Assembly (NCBI GenBank): GCA_039707655.1 | Contig: CM077671.1 | Location: forward strand, 303,056,509-303,120,508 | Length of the DNA: 64,000 bases | Source: Elymus sibiricus | Lineage: Eukaryota > Streptophyta > Magnoliopsida > Poales > Poaceae | Direction: 5' to 3' | Part shown: piece by piece, positions 1 to 11,289 of the stretch | Position numbering within the stretch: the first letter of the stretch is position 1 | Layout of the letters: every line of letters begins with the position of its first letter | Position numbers and translations under genes: made by a program | The notes under the pieces: generated by a model | Told to the model about the DNA's origin: nothing | The model's input: only the letters and a program-made list of their open reading frames with translations | Databases searched by the model: none

Positions 1-3000
1 AGGCTGCCAACGAGAGTAGTACACGAATGGTGGTCAGTCTGGCCATAGGTGAATAAGTGTCGAAGAAATCTTCTTCTTCTTTCTGGGCATAGCCCTTGGC
101 TACAAGCCTAGCCTTGTACTTTTCAATTGTACCATCGGGCCTAAGCTTCTTTTTGAACACCCACTTACATCCCAATGGTTTGCAACCATAGGGACGCTCA
201 GTAATTTCCCATGTTCTGTTAGCCATGATGGAATCCATCTCGCTACGGACCGCATCTTTCCAGTAGTCAGCATCAGGAGATGCATAGGCTTCTGAAATAG
301 ATGTGGCATTATCATCCACGAGGTACACAAGGAAGTCATCACCAAAGGTCTTTGCAGTCCTTTGTCTCTTGCCCCTACCAAGGGTTTCCTCGTCATCCTC
401 CTCAGGATTTTCATCATGTGTTTGTTCATAATATTCCATAGGAATGGCAGGCTTAGGAGTCTCCTCAGATTCCTGTCTAGAAGTGCTATGCATATCTCTC
501 ATAGGGAAAATGTCCTCAAAGAATGTAGCATCCTTAGACTCCATAATTGTACCGACCTTCACGTCAGGTACCTCAGATTTCACTACTAGAAATCTATAGC
601 CAACACTATTCTTAGCGTAGCCCAAATTAATGCAGTCCACGGTCTTTGGTCCAAGCTTACGCTTTTCGGGGATCGGCACATTGACTTTCACCAAACAGCC
701 CCAAGTACGTAAGTAGGAGAGCGTCGTCCTTCTCTTCGACCACTGCTCATATGGAGTGACCTCATTATCTTTTGTCGGAACCTTATTCAGGACATGACAC
801 GAAGTCAATATAGCCTCCCCCCACCATGCCTTGGATAAACCCGATGTATCTAACATGGCATTAACCAAATCGGTTAGAGTACGGTTTTTCCGCTCGGCAA
901 CCCCGTTTGACTGGGGCGAATAGGGAGGCGGCCTCTCATGAATAATGCCGTGTTCCGAACATAAAGAATCAAACTCATTTGAGAAGTACTCTCCACCACG
1001 ATCAGACCGAACTCATTTAATTTTATTTTCAAGTTGATTCTCAACTTCTGCCTTACAGATTTTAAAGTAGTGTAGAGCCTCATCTTTAGTATTTAATAGA
1101 TACACATAGCAATATCTAGTGGAATCATCTATCAATGTCATGAAGTATTTCTTTCCACCTTTAGTCAACACACCATTCATCTCACAAAGATCTGAACGTA
1201 TGAGTTCTAATGGCGCCAAGTGTCTCTCCTCCGCAGCCTTGTGAGGCTTGCGAGGTTGCTTTGCTTGCACACACGAATGGCACTTAGAACCTTTGGCTAA
1301 AGTGAAACTCGGGATTAAGTTCAGTTTTGCTAGCCGCGACATAACACCGAAACTAATGTGACAAAGACGTGAATGCCAAACTTCAGATTCATTAACACTC
1401 GAATGAATATTGTTCACGACTTTATTACAAAAATCTGCAAGGGAAAGGCGGAACAGACCTCCGCATTCATAACCTTTTCCAACGAAAAGTCCATATTTTG
1501 TAACAACTACTTTATTAGACTCGAAGACCAACTTAAACCCTTCTCTACACAGAAGGGAGCCACTAACGAGGTTCTTCTTGATGGCAGGGACATGCTGCAC
1601 GTTCTTCAGCTGCACGATCCTTCTCGAAGTAAACTTCAGATCGACCGTGCCAACACCAAGAACAGAAGCACTCACACCATTCCCCATCAATACGGACCCG
1701 TGCCCTGTGACCTGATAAGAAGAGAACAATGAGATGTCAGCACACACATGAATATTTGCACCCGTGTCCACCCACCAATCGGTGGATTGACAAACCAAAA
1801 ATACAGTAAATAAATTACCGTACCCAGATGCACCACTTTCATTGTTGCCCACAATCATATTGGCAGACTTATTGTCTTGCGTCGGCTTCTTGTACTTGTT
1901 TGGGTACTTGTTGGCCCAATGTTCCTCCGAACCACAAGTAAAGCAGCCATCTCCCTTCTTATTCTTCTTGAAGGTCTTCTTCCCCTTCTTCTTGAAATCG
2001 GTATTCTGTTGGACAGAATTCTTTCCCTTGGACTTGTGGGAGTTGAAGTTCCTCTGATGTACCATATTGGCAACAGATGGACTTTCGCCACCTTTTCCAT
2101 GCGAGTCCTTTGCTCTTGAGTTCTGCTCAACACTCAGATGGCCAATGCCATCCTCTATTGAGAATTCACGCCTCTGATGTTTCAGAGTGGTAGCAAAGTT
2201 CCTGCAGGAAGTAGGGAGCTTAGCGATTATACACCCCGCGACAAACTTGCCCGGTAAATCGCACTTAAGAACCTCAAGTTTTTTAGCAATGCATATTATC
2301 TCATGAGCTTGTTCCAGCACAGGACGGTTCTCAACCATCTTGTAATCATGGAACTGCTCCATAACATACATCTCGGTCCCAGCGTCGGTGGCCCCGAATT
2401 TAGATTCGAGCGCCTCTCATAAGTCCTTGGCGACCCCCACATATAAATATGCGTCAACCAGCTTATCTCCGATCACGCTTAGAACTGCTCCGATAAAGTA
2501 GACGGTGGCCTCCTTGAACTCCTCCTTTTCAGGAGTAATCGTTCCTGTGGGAGTGACACCGGTTACCCAAAACACGTTCATAGCCGTGAGCCATAAGGTG
2601 GTCTTGGTCTGCCAACGCTTAAAATAAGTACCGGTAAACTTGTCCGGTTTCAGTGCAGTAGCAAAACCATTAATCGAAAAATTCCTACACATATTAGGTT
2701 TTTGGATTGTTGAGTAAATAGGCAATTTTCCGATCAGATTAATCCGTGAAATAATAACTATCATGGCATTGACTAGACTAATGACATACTGATGACGAAC
2801 CAGGCTAGCATGTACTACATAAATAGTAGATACATCTATGCATATAGCTAGTACTGGTAAGACTAACATAAGCAGGAGTGGGATAAACGATTTATACCCT
2901 CCAATAGGCCAGTTGGCCATAGCAGTAGCAGTGGCGGCGGCGGCATCCTCAGCCGCCTTCTTGTCGGCTTCGAGCTTCTCGGCAGCGGCACGATCGACGT

Positions 3001-3016
3001 TGGTTGGGGGCGACAT
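1..3016 (-). pseudogene. copia gag-pol polyprotein, two nonsense codons, incomplete
   Basis: The frame opens with ATG at 3014-3016. A gag domain is visible between about 2690 and 2100, then a zinc knuckle near 1920-1955 (C-x2-C-x4-H, with the final Cys replaced by Tyr), an aspartic protease with DTG at 1760-1768 (WVDTGA), the GAG-pre-integrase region (H-x3-H / C-x2-C pattern, about 1390-1250), the integrase core and, below 250, the start of RT. One reading frame is open except for TGA at 2417-2419 (in a position where this family has Trp) and TGA at 1013-1015 (just before the conserved RSDRG block of integrase). From 1012 to 1 I translated no further stop. Both stops and the Cys-to-Tyr change fit C-to-T or G-to-A transitions. 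The product would drive retrotransposition if intact; this copy cannot make it without readthrough. Confidence 0.85.
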
Positions 3017-3591
3017 GGTGATGACGACGAAGGCGATGCAGACGTAGATGAGGCAGACGAACGGAAGCGAGCAGTCGCGTAGTCGCTCCCCAAAAACCTA
3101 ATCGCCCCTCTCCCCGTACAGGACCCGGAGAGGCGTGGTTTCGGAGGCCTGCTCTCCCGTCGACCGTGTACGCGGTGAACGGGATGGAGTCGCCGGCGAC
3201 AACAACAGCAAAAGGAACGACGGGGCGGTGCACGCGTGGAGGCAGATGTGATCTGTTTTTCGTGGCGGCTAGGGTTGGCCTAAGCCCTGCTTATGTAGGC
3301 GGATCCAACGTCTCAGATCGTGGCGTTACGTATTCTCCGTTTCCGACCGGCAAAAATAAGCGCGTAGGTATGAGCTCGGCTCGGGCGGCGGAGGAGGAGT
3401 GCGCGAGGGCCTCTTCTCTTCTCATGCTCCAATAGCATGTAGAAGAGAGACCCTTATAAAGAGGTCCAACTCCCTCTCCACTAGCAAGGTGGTACTAAAC
3501 TTCCCACCCCCTTGTCATGCCACCTACATGAGCCCTTAGAGATTTTTCTGAAATTGTCTCGTGGGCCCAAATCCCATCTCAGATTTCAACA
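3017..3591 (-). repeat. 5' LTR plus leader of the copia element
   Basis: The minus strand begins TGTTG at 3591 and contains a TATA-like motif near 3455. The stretch runs to the gag ATG. The LTR itself must end somewhere inside this interval, but no clear tRNA-Met primer site was found, so the LTR/leader border is open. Confidence 0.6.
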
Positions 3592-3641
3592 ACTTTAAAC
3601 TACTATGTGCTATTTAAGGCTCGGAGTTTCTAGACGTCCGT

Positions 3642-3777
3642 TGAGTCCTGTGCTAGTTAAGGCTGTTTGTGTTTACCTGTGAAACCTTTTTGTATTCTCC
3701 CTCTATATAAGATCATGTAACGAGCTGGTTATAGCTAGCTGAGGTAGAGAGGAGCTTATGAGTCATGTGCTAGTTAA
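3642..3777. repeat. 117-bp tandem duplication in unassigned DNA
   Basis: The block beginning TGAGTCCTGTGCTAGTTAA at 3642 recurs at 3759 with one change (117 bp apart). The second copy is interrupted right after GTTAA by a MITE and resumes at 3995 with the same downstream words (GTTTGTGTTCACCTG, then AACCTTTTTGTATTC). A TATA-like word lies at about 3703. No gene was recognised in 3592-3777. Confidence 0.7.
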
Positions 3778-3991
3778 GGGCTATTTCTTTTAGGGTATGG
3801 ATGGTTTAGGATATAAGATGTCCTCTTCCTAACTTATTTTAGAAGTCCAACCTAATTTTTTATTTTAGCAGCCTACTTATTAAGGTTTAACTAGCACGCT
3901 TTTAAAATAAAATTAGATTGACCTTTTAGAATAAACTGAGGAGGGGTAGATTATTTTCACAAGTAGCCATAAGCGTCAAAAGTACTGGCCC
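3778..3991. mobile_element. Tourist-like MITE, 214 bp, TSD TAA
   Basis: The left end GGGCTATTTCTTTT and the inverted right end (AAAAGTACTGGCCC) pair at 11 of 14 positions, and both sides carry TAA (3775-3777 and 3992-3994). GGGC ends and a 3-bp TAA/TTA target duplication are the hallmarks of Tourist/PIF-Harbinger MITEs. There is no coding capacity. It splits the second copy of a tandem duplication. Confidence 0.8.
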
Positions 3992-3994
3992 TAA

Positions 3995-5347
3995 GGTTGT
4001 TTGTGTTCACCTGTAAAACCTTTTTGTATTCCACAAGTTTGTGTTTCTACCTGAGAGAGAGAGAGAGATCTTTGCGTCTAACATATATTTGACTCTTATG
4101 TGATACTTTTTTTCTTGTCTCACAAGGCGACTAGGCAGACCTCGTCCCCTCGATCTTCGCCGGTGAGTGGTGGATTCGTCTCCCCTCCGCTTGCCGCTCC
4201 GGCGGCCTGTGATGAGGAAGGGAATCTGCCTCGGCTCTAGCTAATAGATAGGATAGGGTTTTAGTCCTCGCAATGGCGACACTCAGACGGAAGGCGTCGC
4301 TTCTTCTTCAAGTCGGTCTTTTAGGCTCTGACCCTCCTCAATTTCATCTATCGGGACGGATTAAACGGAGCTCCAGTGTTGATTCTTTTCAGGGTGGCAA
4401 GGTTAGAATTTCTCATCATACGTACACAATGACAAGATTTGGTGGTCATGTTCTTCAGATTAATTCAAGGGTGCAACGATGACCATTGTGGCTCCCGGAC
4501 GCTAGTCCTTAGGGATACGTGCATGAAGACTTCCCAACTATCATCGACAAAACCGGGTGGGCTCCGGGTATGGGAGCGGCCATAGTGGCACATAGATGAC
4601 TCCTTCTAACAGCGACAATGGTTGTTTGGTGGTCAAAGGCCCTCAATGTAAATTTTTATTATGTTTGTGTGCTTTTGTACTTTTCATGAACTTTAATGAT
4701 AGATACGAGTTCTTTTTGCAAATAATAAATAACTTAATAATGATACACGAGTTATATCCAACATCAAACCCATTAAGGCATAGTGAAAGGGAGATTTTTT
4801 TTTCGAAAAATGGAAGTGAGACTTTTTTCCTTTTCTTTTGAGAAAAGTTATTCTAGGCTTCTTTCTTTCTTTTTGATATGGATGTCATGTCCACGTGATG
4901 CGAGAAAGTTTTTAAAAATATATTTTGAGATGAAGACGATGTTTTTTTCCTTTTTTTTCCTTTAAGATGGAAACCGCGCGCACAACTTTCCCTCAAGAGA
5001 CTCGCCATTGCGGGCCCGAACCACTAGTAAGACAATAATACGACATTAAGTTTCTACTACCTGATGTCTAGGGTTCTTTCGGTGGAGATTGCTCCTTCGA
5101 CGGTGAGGAAAATATAGGTACATGGATCCCCTCTACCTATTTCAAGCTTGGAGGGGCCTCCATAAGACATTTTGTATCTTCGCCGTTTTTAGCATGTTTA
5201 ACTTTCTGCAATCATGATAGTTTAATACTCGTACTTGAATAATAAATTTCAACTTTAAGGCTTCCATGAGGAGGGAAAGATTGATATCCTATGACAAGTT
5301 TGCCATTTACGATGTTTCTCTTTATTACATCTTGTGGTTATTCACTA
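3995..5347. other. unassigned repeat-like DNA without a supported gene
   Basis: A short GA run lies at 4053-4069. The block 4130-4600 is moderately GC-rich and holds a 69-codon open frame at 4273-4482 (plus strand) that I do not recognise. T-rich runs (about 4795-4975) resemble decayed retroposon tails in antisense. Nothing here supports a functional gene call. Confidence 0.5.
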
Positions 5348-5577
5348 CTACCTCTGGTTTACTAGTCCTCCTTGTATTCCGAGTCATATTTTGACCATAA
5401 TTTTAATTAATAAAATATATATTGTACATAGTAAAAATAATATCGTTGAAAACTACATTCAAATACGAATCTAACAATATAACTTTCGGTTACATGTATT
5501 AACATTTTGTTAGTCAAATATGTAGTCAAACTTTGACCCTAAATATGATGGGGACTAACAAAACTAGTCGGAGGTAG
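5348..5577. mobile_element. Stowaway-type (Thalos-like) MITE, about 230 bp
   Basis: The left terminus, CTACCTCTGG followed by TTTACTAGTCC, is mirrored by the right terminus ending CGGAGGTAG. The interior is AT-rich with TCATATTTTGACC near one end and GTCAAACTTTGACCC near the other. The left flank is TA; the right flank (CAATA) looks mutated. The Thalos label is from memory. Confidence 0.7.
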
Positions 5578-7039
5578 CAATACATAATCAGACATTGGAG
5601 GCGGTTTCGGTACATGGGCCGCGGCGGTTCCCCCTTCCGGCATAAAGCCGGTGTCATCAATACTCAAGACATCGTAGGCAATTTTCAAAACAGCCTGCGG
5701 CAGTACTCTCACCTCAGATGGCTTACGTATACAACCGCCTCTAATGCGTGGATGCCTCGAGGCAGTTATACATTTGGAACCACCTCGTATTCTTTAGAAT
5801 TACATGCGGTTTCTAAACCAGAACCACATGTGATGCTTTATTTTATTTTTTAATCATTTTTTCTTGTTTAAACAACATTAAAAATACACGTCCACAACAT
5901 TTCCATAAAACACTTTCACATTCATATCACATTCATTTCCACTTCGCGGCCCCACACCTCCCAGGCGGCCCACATGGGCTACCTTTAGGCTCCGCTCTGG
6001 CCCAAGCTTCCTGACGACGGACCTTCACTCCGCTCATCAAAGTATAGCTTTATATTTATATATGAATTTGGATCATAACATAACATGCAATATTCTTAAG
6101 ATAAGGAGGTCGGTGACACTGCATATTTCATATTTCAAAGAGTCCTTCACCTTAATGGAAAAGAGCGACATCTTCTGATGTTGTTGGTGAAAAGTGATCG
6201 GACCTATAATATACATGGATTTGCATAAGGATGTAGTATCTAGTTCATATGAATTTTAACAATTTGCAAACTTACAAATGATGCACTTGTACCATCCTTG
6301 TTGTACGCCTTCGGCGGACTCTTTTTGTGCAGTGCAATTAAAATATAGCGACATCACTGATGTAACATTTTAGTTGCATCGCAAGACATCTCTTACCAAA
6401 AAAGTGTTTTGTGCAGTACACTAAATGTCACAATAGCAACGATGCTGGAAGATTGTGTGCAAAAATCTCTGGTTGCACAAAATAAGTAGAATGAGCTTAT
6501 TGTAGGAAAACCAATATGAAATGTTAGTATAGGCATTTCGAAGTTAATAGACAATTTCATGTTGGATTAAATATGCATACAATTTCATACAGTTTGACTT
6601 GGTAAAATAATAACGTGTTGAATCACTGTTTCATGAAAGAATTTAGTATAAGCACATGGTCGGCCCCCTACATGATGCATGCAGCTCGGTGGCGCACGAA
6701 AAGATGAGGACTATAGGTGCCCGCACCACGAGTGAGAAGTTTGCGTGGACGGGGCATCGGAGGACTTCATTTCAAATGATTCAAAAATGATATTTTCAAG
6801 TTAAAAAAAATCAAAAAAGACACTGTGAAAACTTACACATATTCATCGTGGATCTGTAAAATTTTGTTCAAAAATATTGTGATTTGCAAGATGCACAAGA
6901 AAAAACAAAACTCTGGCCCAACAACAAAAAGAAAATATCCCATTTTCATGTATGTACTTTTTTTGTCTACGCCATGTATGAAAGTATATTGTTATGTATT
7001 TGTGTATGTTAAATTTTTTGATTTTAACTTATAAAATAT
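5578..7039. other. unassigned AT-rich DNA, no gene seen
   Basis: The first part (5586-5850) contains inverted-looking words such as GAGGCGGTTTC and ACCGCCTCTAATG and may be the end of an unclassified DNA element. The rest is AT-rich with only short open frames. No RNA gene or conserved domain was recognised. Confidence 0.4.
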
Positions 7040-7215
7040 TTTGGGTAATATTTTGACCATGATTTTAACTTATAAAATATAAGTTATACGTATAACAAAT
7101 AACATCATTGTAAACTGTATTCAGATACAAATTGAACAACAAAACTTTTTATGAGATGCATTAATATTTTGGTGGTCAAATATGTAATTAAACTTTAATG
7201 TAAATACAATATTTG
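7040..7215. mobile_element. degenerate second copy of the Thalos-like MITE
   Basis: This stretch repeats the order of words of the MITE at 5348-5577: ATATTTTGACCATGATTTTAA, a TATAAAATATA block, ACTGTATTCAGATACAAAT, then a run reading TTAATATTTTGGTGGTC and on to AAATATGTAATTAAACTTT. The two ends are lost, so it is a remnant. Confidence 0.55.
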
Positions 7216-7307
7216 CCTCGAGGGCTCCCACATACCACGCTGCTTACCTCGCTACTGCCTCCACGGCTCCACCTCCGGTGTTGCTAATGTTGCGGAAAAA
7301 GTGTCAA

Positions 7308-8020
7308 AAAAGGAAGGCACAGAGGATAGATGGATACATAGATTCTTGATGAAAAATGTCAAGTTAAATTAGTCAATATATCGACCAATGTGATTTACAC
7401 TATTTATCTATATATTTGTTGATCTTTTTGAATATATTAGAACGCAGATGTCTACATACGCGCGCACACACACACTCATTTTTATAAACGCACACACGCA
7501 CACCCTACCCCTTATGAGCACCTTCAAGATACTGAGCTGACACAACATCTGAAGATCGGTGAAGTAAATTACAGTCATCCTAGTTTTTTTTTTTGTGGGT
7601 GAACTTTGTATTACTCAAGTGGTAAAGCAGCGTGGTTGACGGGGGCATCTCATTTTACTGAATGAACATCGTTGTAATATCTGAAATAAATCTAGAAAAA
7701 TACAATCACCAATACCAAGCCTAAAACATAGAACCTGATGGACAGGTTTCACCACAAGAAACTAACCATCTGATCTACGTTTAATCCGTTAGTTTCTTTT
7801 TATTAATGAAATAAAATTGAAGGCACGTCCCTCAATTAAAAACAAATAACCAATGTGAGTCTGAAAACAGCGACGACATTGGAGGAAGGCATAGAGGTAG
7901 ATAGATATATAGATTTCTCCGCAAAAAAGAAAAGATAGATACATAGATTCTTGACGGAAACGCCGATTAAGTCAGTTAATATACTCACTAATGTGAGTCT
8001 GAAAACAGCAACGACATTGC
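7308..8020 (+). repeat. three dispersed copies of an about 90-bp unit
   Basis: The phrase GGAAGGCAnAGAGGnAGATnGATAnATAGATT occurs at about 7310-7345 and 7882-7915 and in part at 7935-7955. The companion phrase AATGTGAGTCTGAAAACAGC is present at 7853-7872 and 7991-8010, with a truncated version at 7387. The intervening 7440-7600 holds CA-rich runs and an oligo-T tract that look like a retroposon end. No coding sequence is supported. Confidence 0.6.
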
Positions 8021-8884
8021 GAGTGGTTGCAGCGATCCGGAGGGACGTCACTCTCGCTCGTGCGGCACTACGACGTGGCAACTTCAGAGAAAACGACAGG
8101 CGCAGCGTATTTGACATGAGAATGTTGATCAGTCGGCCTGCTTTTCGAAGTCAAAGATGTTTTTACGTCACAACATCCACTGGGCGACATGGACGGACGC
8201 TTGCGAATGGGTCGGGCGCTTCTTTTTTTTCGTGGAAAATGGGTCGGGCGCTTGCACACTAAGGGGCAACTCCAACGCTAAACCTTAAATAATACGCGGA
8301 CGTCCGTTTAGGATAAAACTGGACCCAACAAAAGTATTCAAATGGACAAGTTTGTCCATCGGACCTCATTTTTGTCCGGCCCGACCCCAAATTTGAAGCA
8401 ATTTTGTGCCACAAATGCTCTCGAACGGATAGAAGCTGACACTCTCGTCTGCCGTGTCCGAATGGTCCCACAAAACAATGACCGAGCACGAGACGAGGCC
8501 TCCACTACCGATGCGACTAGGACCGGCGCAGGATGCCGCCGTTGGCGCCGGCGAGGCCACCGGTGCTGGACTCCATCTCCAACGCCCGACGGGGCTCCGG
8601 GTATAGCGACCACGGGGTTGGGCGGCACTCCGGGTGCGACCGTCTCTAGATCTACACGTCGGGGAGCTGCTCCTCGAGGGCACCTCACCAGTGTAGTAGC
8701 GTGGAGCTCTGGCCCTCTTTTGGCTTACACAGGAGTCCGACGACGCCGGGTGCTAGGAGAAGGTCACATATGTGCTGATGGTCGTGGCACACTAGAGCTA
8801 CGCCGACCGTGCAACCATGGCAGAGGATGGGCGAGCTGCAGCGCGACGGGCAGCATGGCGAGCACGGCTGGTCGGGGCGGGGCG

Positions 8885-8996
8885 GCGCTGCTGCTGGTTG
8901 GGGCGGCGTTGGTTCGCCTAGAGGAGCTCGGGGCGGGGCGGCGCTGCTGCTGGTTGGGGCGGCGTTGGTTCGCCTAGAGGAGCTCGGGGCGGGGCG
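8885..8996. repeat. two tandem copies of a 56-bp GC-rich unit
   Basis: The unit begins GCGCTGCTGCTGGTTGGGG at 8885 and again at 8941, the second copy following directly with no visible change over most of its length. A shorter third echo (GGAGCTCGGGACGGGGCGG) follows near 9018. Confidence 0.85.
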
Positions 8997-9100
8997 GCCC
9001 GTTATTGCGGCAATGTGGAGGAGCTCGGGACGGGGCGGGGCGCGTCCGTTTGGGGTCCGTGCGCCTCTGCGCGTTGGGCGCGGATGCCACCTAGCTTTTG

Positions 9101-9136
9101 CCCCCCCCCCCCCCCCCCCCCCCCCCACACACACAC
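9101..9136. repeat. C26 homopolymer followed by (AC)n
   Basis: An uninterrupted run of 26 C at 9101-9126 is followed by alternating AC to about 9136. Such a run is prone to length error in sequencing. Confidence 0.9.
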
Positions 9137-9499
9137 GTCTGATATTAGGGTCTGCTACTCTGGGTTTCGTTGTCCCGCTGTACCAGCCGAGCATTCCGAT
9201 ATTTTCCCCTTTCAATCGAGGGAGATAGCATTCCGATGTATGCACATCCAGGCCGGTGCTCCCGTCAAGAAAAAAAAATGTATGCACATCCAGGCCGCGG
9301 CTTCGGCGGTGCAGCCCGGCATCGGCCGGCCGGTTAACATTATTGAGCTCCGGGGGGCGAACAGCAGCAACAAACCAAAAGTTCTCTCAGCGAGCAGTAC
9401 AGTTCATGCGCCGGCGCCACATGGACCTGGCCCAGCAATCGCACGCAGATGTAGCGAGAGAATCACACGGTTTATTTTTTTTCGTTTTTCTATTTTGCT

Positions 9500-10940
9500 C
9501 AGTTTATCTTGATTTGAAAACTTAGGGAATAACAAAAATGTTCTGAATTTATAAAAAATATACCAATTAAAAAATTTAACGAATTAAAAAGTGTTCACGA
9601 TTTTCTAGAATTGCTCGTGAATTTAAATAAAACATGAATTCGATAAATGTTCACATATTTTTAAAAGCCGGTGAATTCCGAAACAACATTCATGAATTTA
9701 AAAAATGTTCACAAATTTCAAAATTTGCCAAAAATTACAAAATTGTTCATGAATTCAAAGAAATGTACGAATTATAAACATTTCAGGCATTTGAAACAAT
9801 ATTCATGAACTTAAAATGTTTGGTGTTTGAAATATTTCTTGATTTAAAAAATCTTTCCAATTTTGAAAAAGTAATTAATAAAAAAGGGAAAACGAAAGTT
9901 ACCAGAAAAAGCAGATGACAAGGAAAAACCAATGCAGAAAAACAAAAGAAGTTTTTTCTAGAACCTTCTCAAACCGGGCGGAAGGTTCAACAAACTACCT
10001 AAAACTGGCGGCCATCGGTTCTCTAAGAGGAATCCTATTCGGCGCTAAAGACGCCAAATACATGGCAAACTGTACCGGGATCGCATCCCCGCTCGTTCAC
10101 TAGTCTTAAGTGGCCCGTCGGCCCGTTCTCTCCCCTCCAGAGGATCCAACCGTTTTTTCGGCCTTGGTTTTAAGTGGTTTTTTCATCTGTTTTGTTAGGG
10201 TTTTTATTGCTTCTGGTTTTTAAACTTTTTCTTTCCTTTTTATTTTTTCCATTTTTTAAAAATTTTAATTAACTATAAAAAATCCTGAACTTCAATTTAA
10301 ATTCTTCAATTATTTTTTGAAAATCATGAAATATTATCAATTTCCTGAAAAATCATACAAAATAAAAAATTGTGATTTTTTGTTTCTCAATATTTTTAGA
10401 AACTCATGTTTTTCTTATTTTATGAACTTTTTCCAAATTCATAAACATTTTTAAAATAATGAACAATTTTCAAATTTGCGAGATTTTTAAAAAACTTTTG
10501 TGCACAATTTTCAAATTAGCGAGCTCTTTTAAGAATTTTGTGGAAAAAAAATCAAATTGCCGTACAATTTGAAATTTCATGACTTTTTCTTAAAATTCAT
10601 GAAATATTTAATAATCCTGAAATTTTTATGAATTAATAATTCTCATTAAAATTCTTGATTCTTTTCTAAAAGTGTGAATATTTTTTAAATTCACAAACAT
10701 AAAATAAATTTGTGAATTTTTTCAAATTCATGGATTGCTTTCGGTTTACTTTTGAATTCATGAACTTTCCTGAAATTTCATGATCATTTTTTAAATTCGT
10801 TATTATTTTAAAAATATATGAGATTTTTAAGAGAGTACTTTTTTTCGAACTAGTACACTTTTTAAAATTCATGAACTTTCTAAGTCACTGTTTTTTTCCG
10901 AAAGTCATGAACATTTTTAATGCATTAATTACTATTATTT
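9500..10940. repeat. AT-rich arrays in inverted orientation around 10.05 kb
   Basis: From about 9520 to 9890 the plus strand carries many variants of AAAATGTTCAyGAATTT. From about 10200 to 10930 it carries the reverse complement, variants of AAATTCATGAACATTTTT. Matching words near the centre (ACCAGAAAAAGC at 9901 and GCTTCTGGTTTTT at 10210) continue the symmetry. The element is therefore a large degenerate fold-back with a 300-bp centre. A 62-codon frame at 9915-10103 in the centre has no recognisable domain. Confidence 0.6.
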
Positions 10941-11174
10941 CTAATCTATAAAAACATGAGAGAAAATTGAACCAACAGTTAGAGTTCCTTTTCACACGAG
11001 CGAACTAGGAAATAAGTCGAACAAGTGAGCTTGGTGAGTAAACAAACTACGGAAACCAGCTTTCGCACGTGAGAGTAAAAATAACATAAGCGTAGATAAC
11101 AACTGAGAGTCTGGTTTGTAGCCTGAGAACAGCCGCGCGAGCAGTATGGCTTCAATTTGGCATCTGAAGTGACG

Positions 11175-11177
<3 letters not shown>

Positions 11178-11247
<70 letters not shown>
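11178..11247. repeat. (CT)35 microsatellite
   Basis: Seventy bases of uninterrupted CT dinucleotides. Confidence 0.97.
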
Positions 11248-11248
<1 letters not shown>

Positions 11249-11289
11249 ATCGCCTAACCAGTCACGTCGTCAATTAGTTTATGGGCCCA

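Larger units (their letters stand above)
1..3591 (-). mobile_element. Ty1/copia LTR retrotransposon, 3' part outside the window
   Basis: Read on the minus strand, the element starts with TGTTGAAATC at 3591, passes a TATA-like box (TTTATAA at about 3453-3459), a leader, then gag, protease, integrase and the start of reverse transcriptase, and is cut by the window edge at position 1. The domain order (protease, integrase, RT) is that of copia. The 5' LTR and leader lie between 3017 and 3591, but I could not fix the inner LTR boundary because the second LTR is absent. The five bases outside the end (3592-3596, ACTTT) are the candidate TSD and cannot be verified here. Confidence 0.85.
8263..9230. 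other. GC-rich segment beginning with a transposon-like terminus
   Basis: The segment opens with AGGGGCAACTCCAACGCTAA, which resembles the GGGCATCTCCAAC termini seen elsewhere in this window. It then becomes GC-rich, with long but repeat-driven open frames on both strands that I do not accept as genes. It contains a 56-bp tandem repeat and a long C run. A matching right terminus was not found. Confidence 0.4.

Noticed and set aside
8885..9000. Tandem repeat as a possible CRISPR-like array
   Set aside because: The units are contiguous with no spacers, and the genome is clearly eukaryotic.
8342..9512. Several long GC-rich open frames on both strands (up to 211 codons)
   Set aside because: They overlap one another on both strands, run through a 56-bp tandem repeat and a C26 run, and show no domain; the lack of stops follows from base composition.
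11178..11247. CT run as a possible core-promoter pyrimidine patch
   Set aside because: There is no gene downstream; a plain microsatellite is the simplest reading.
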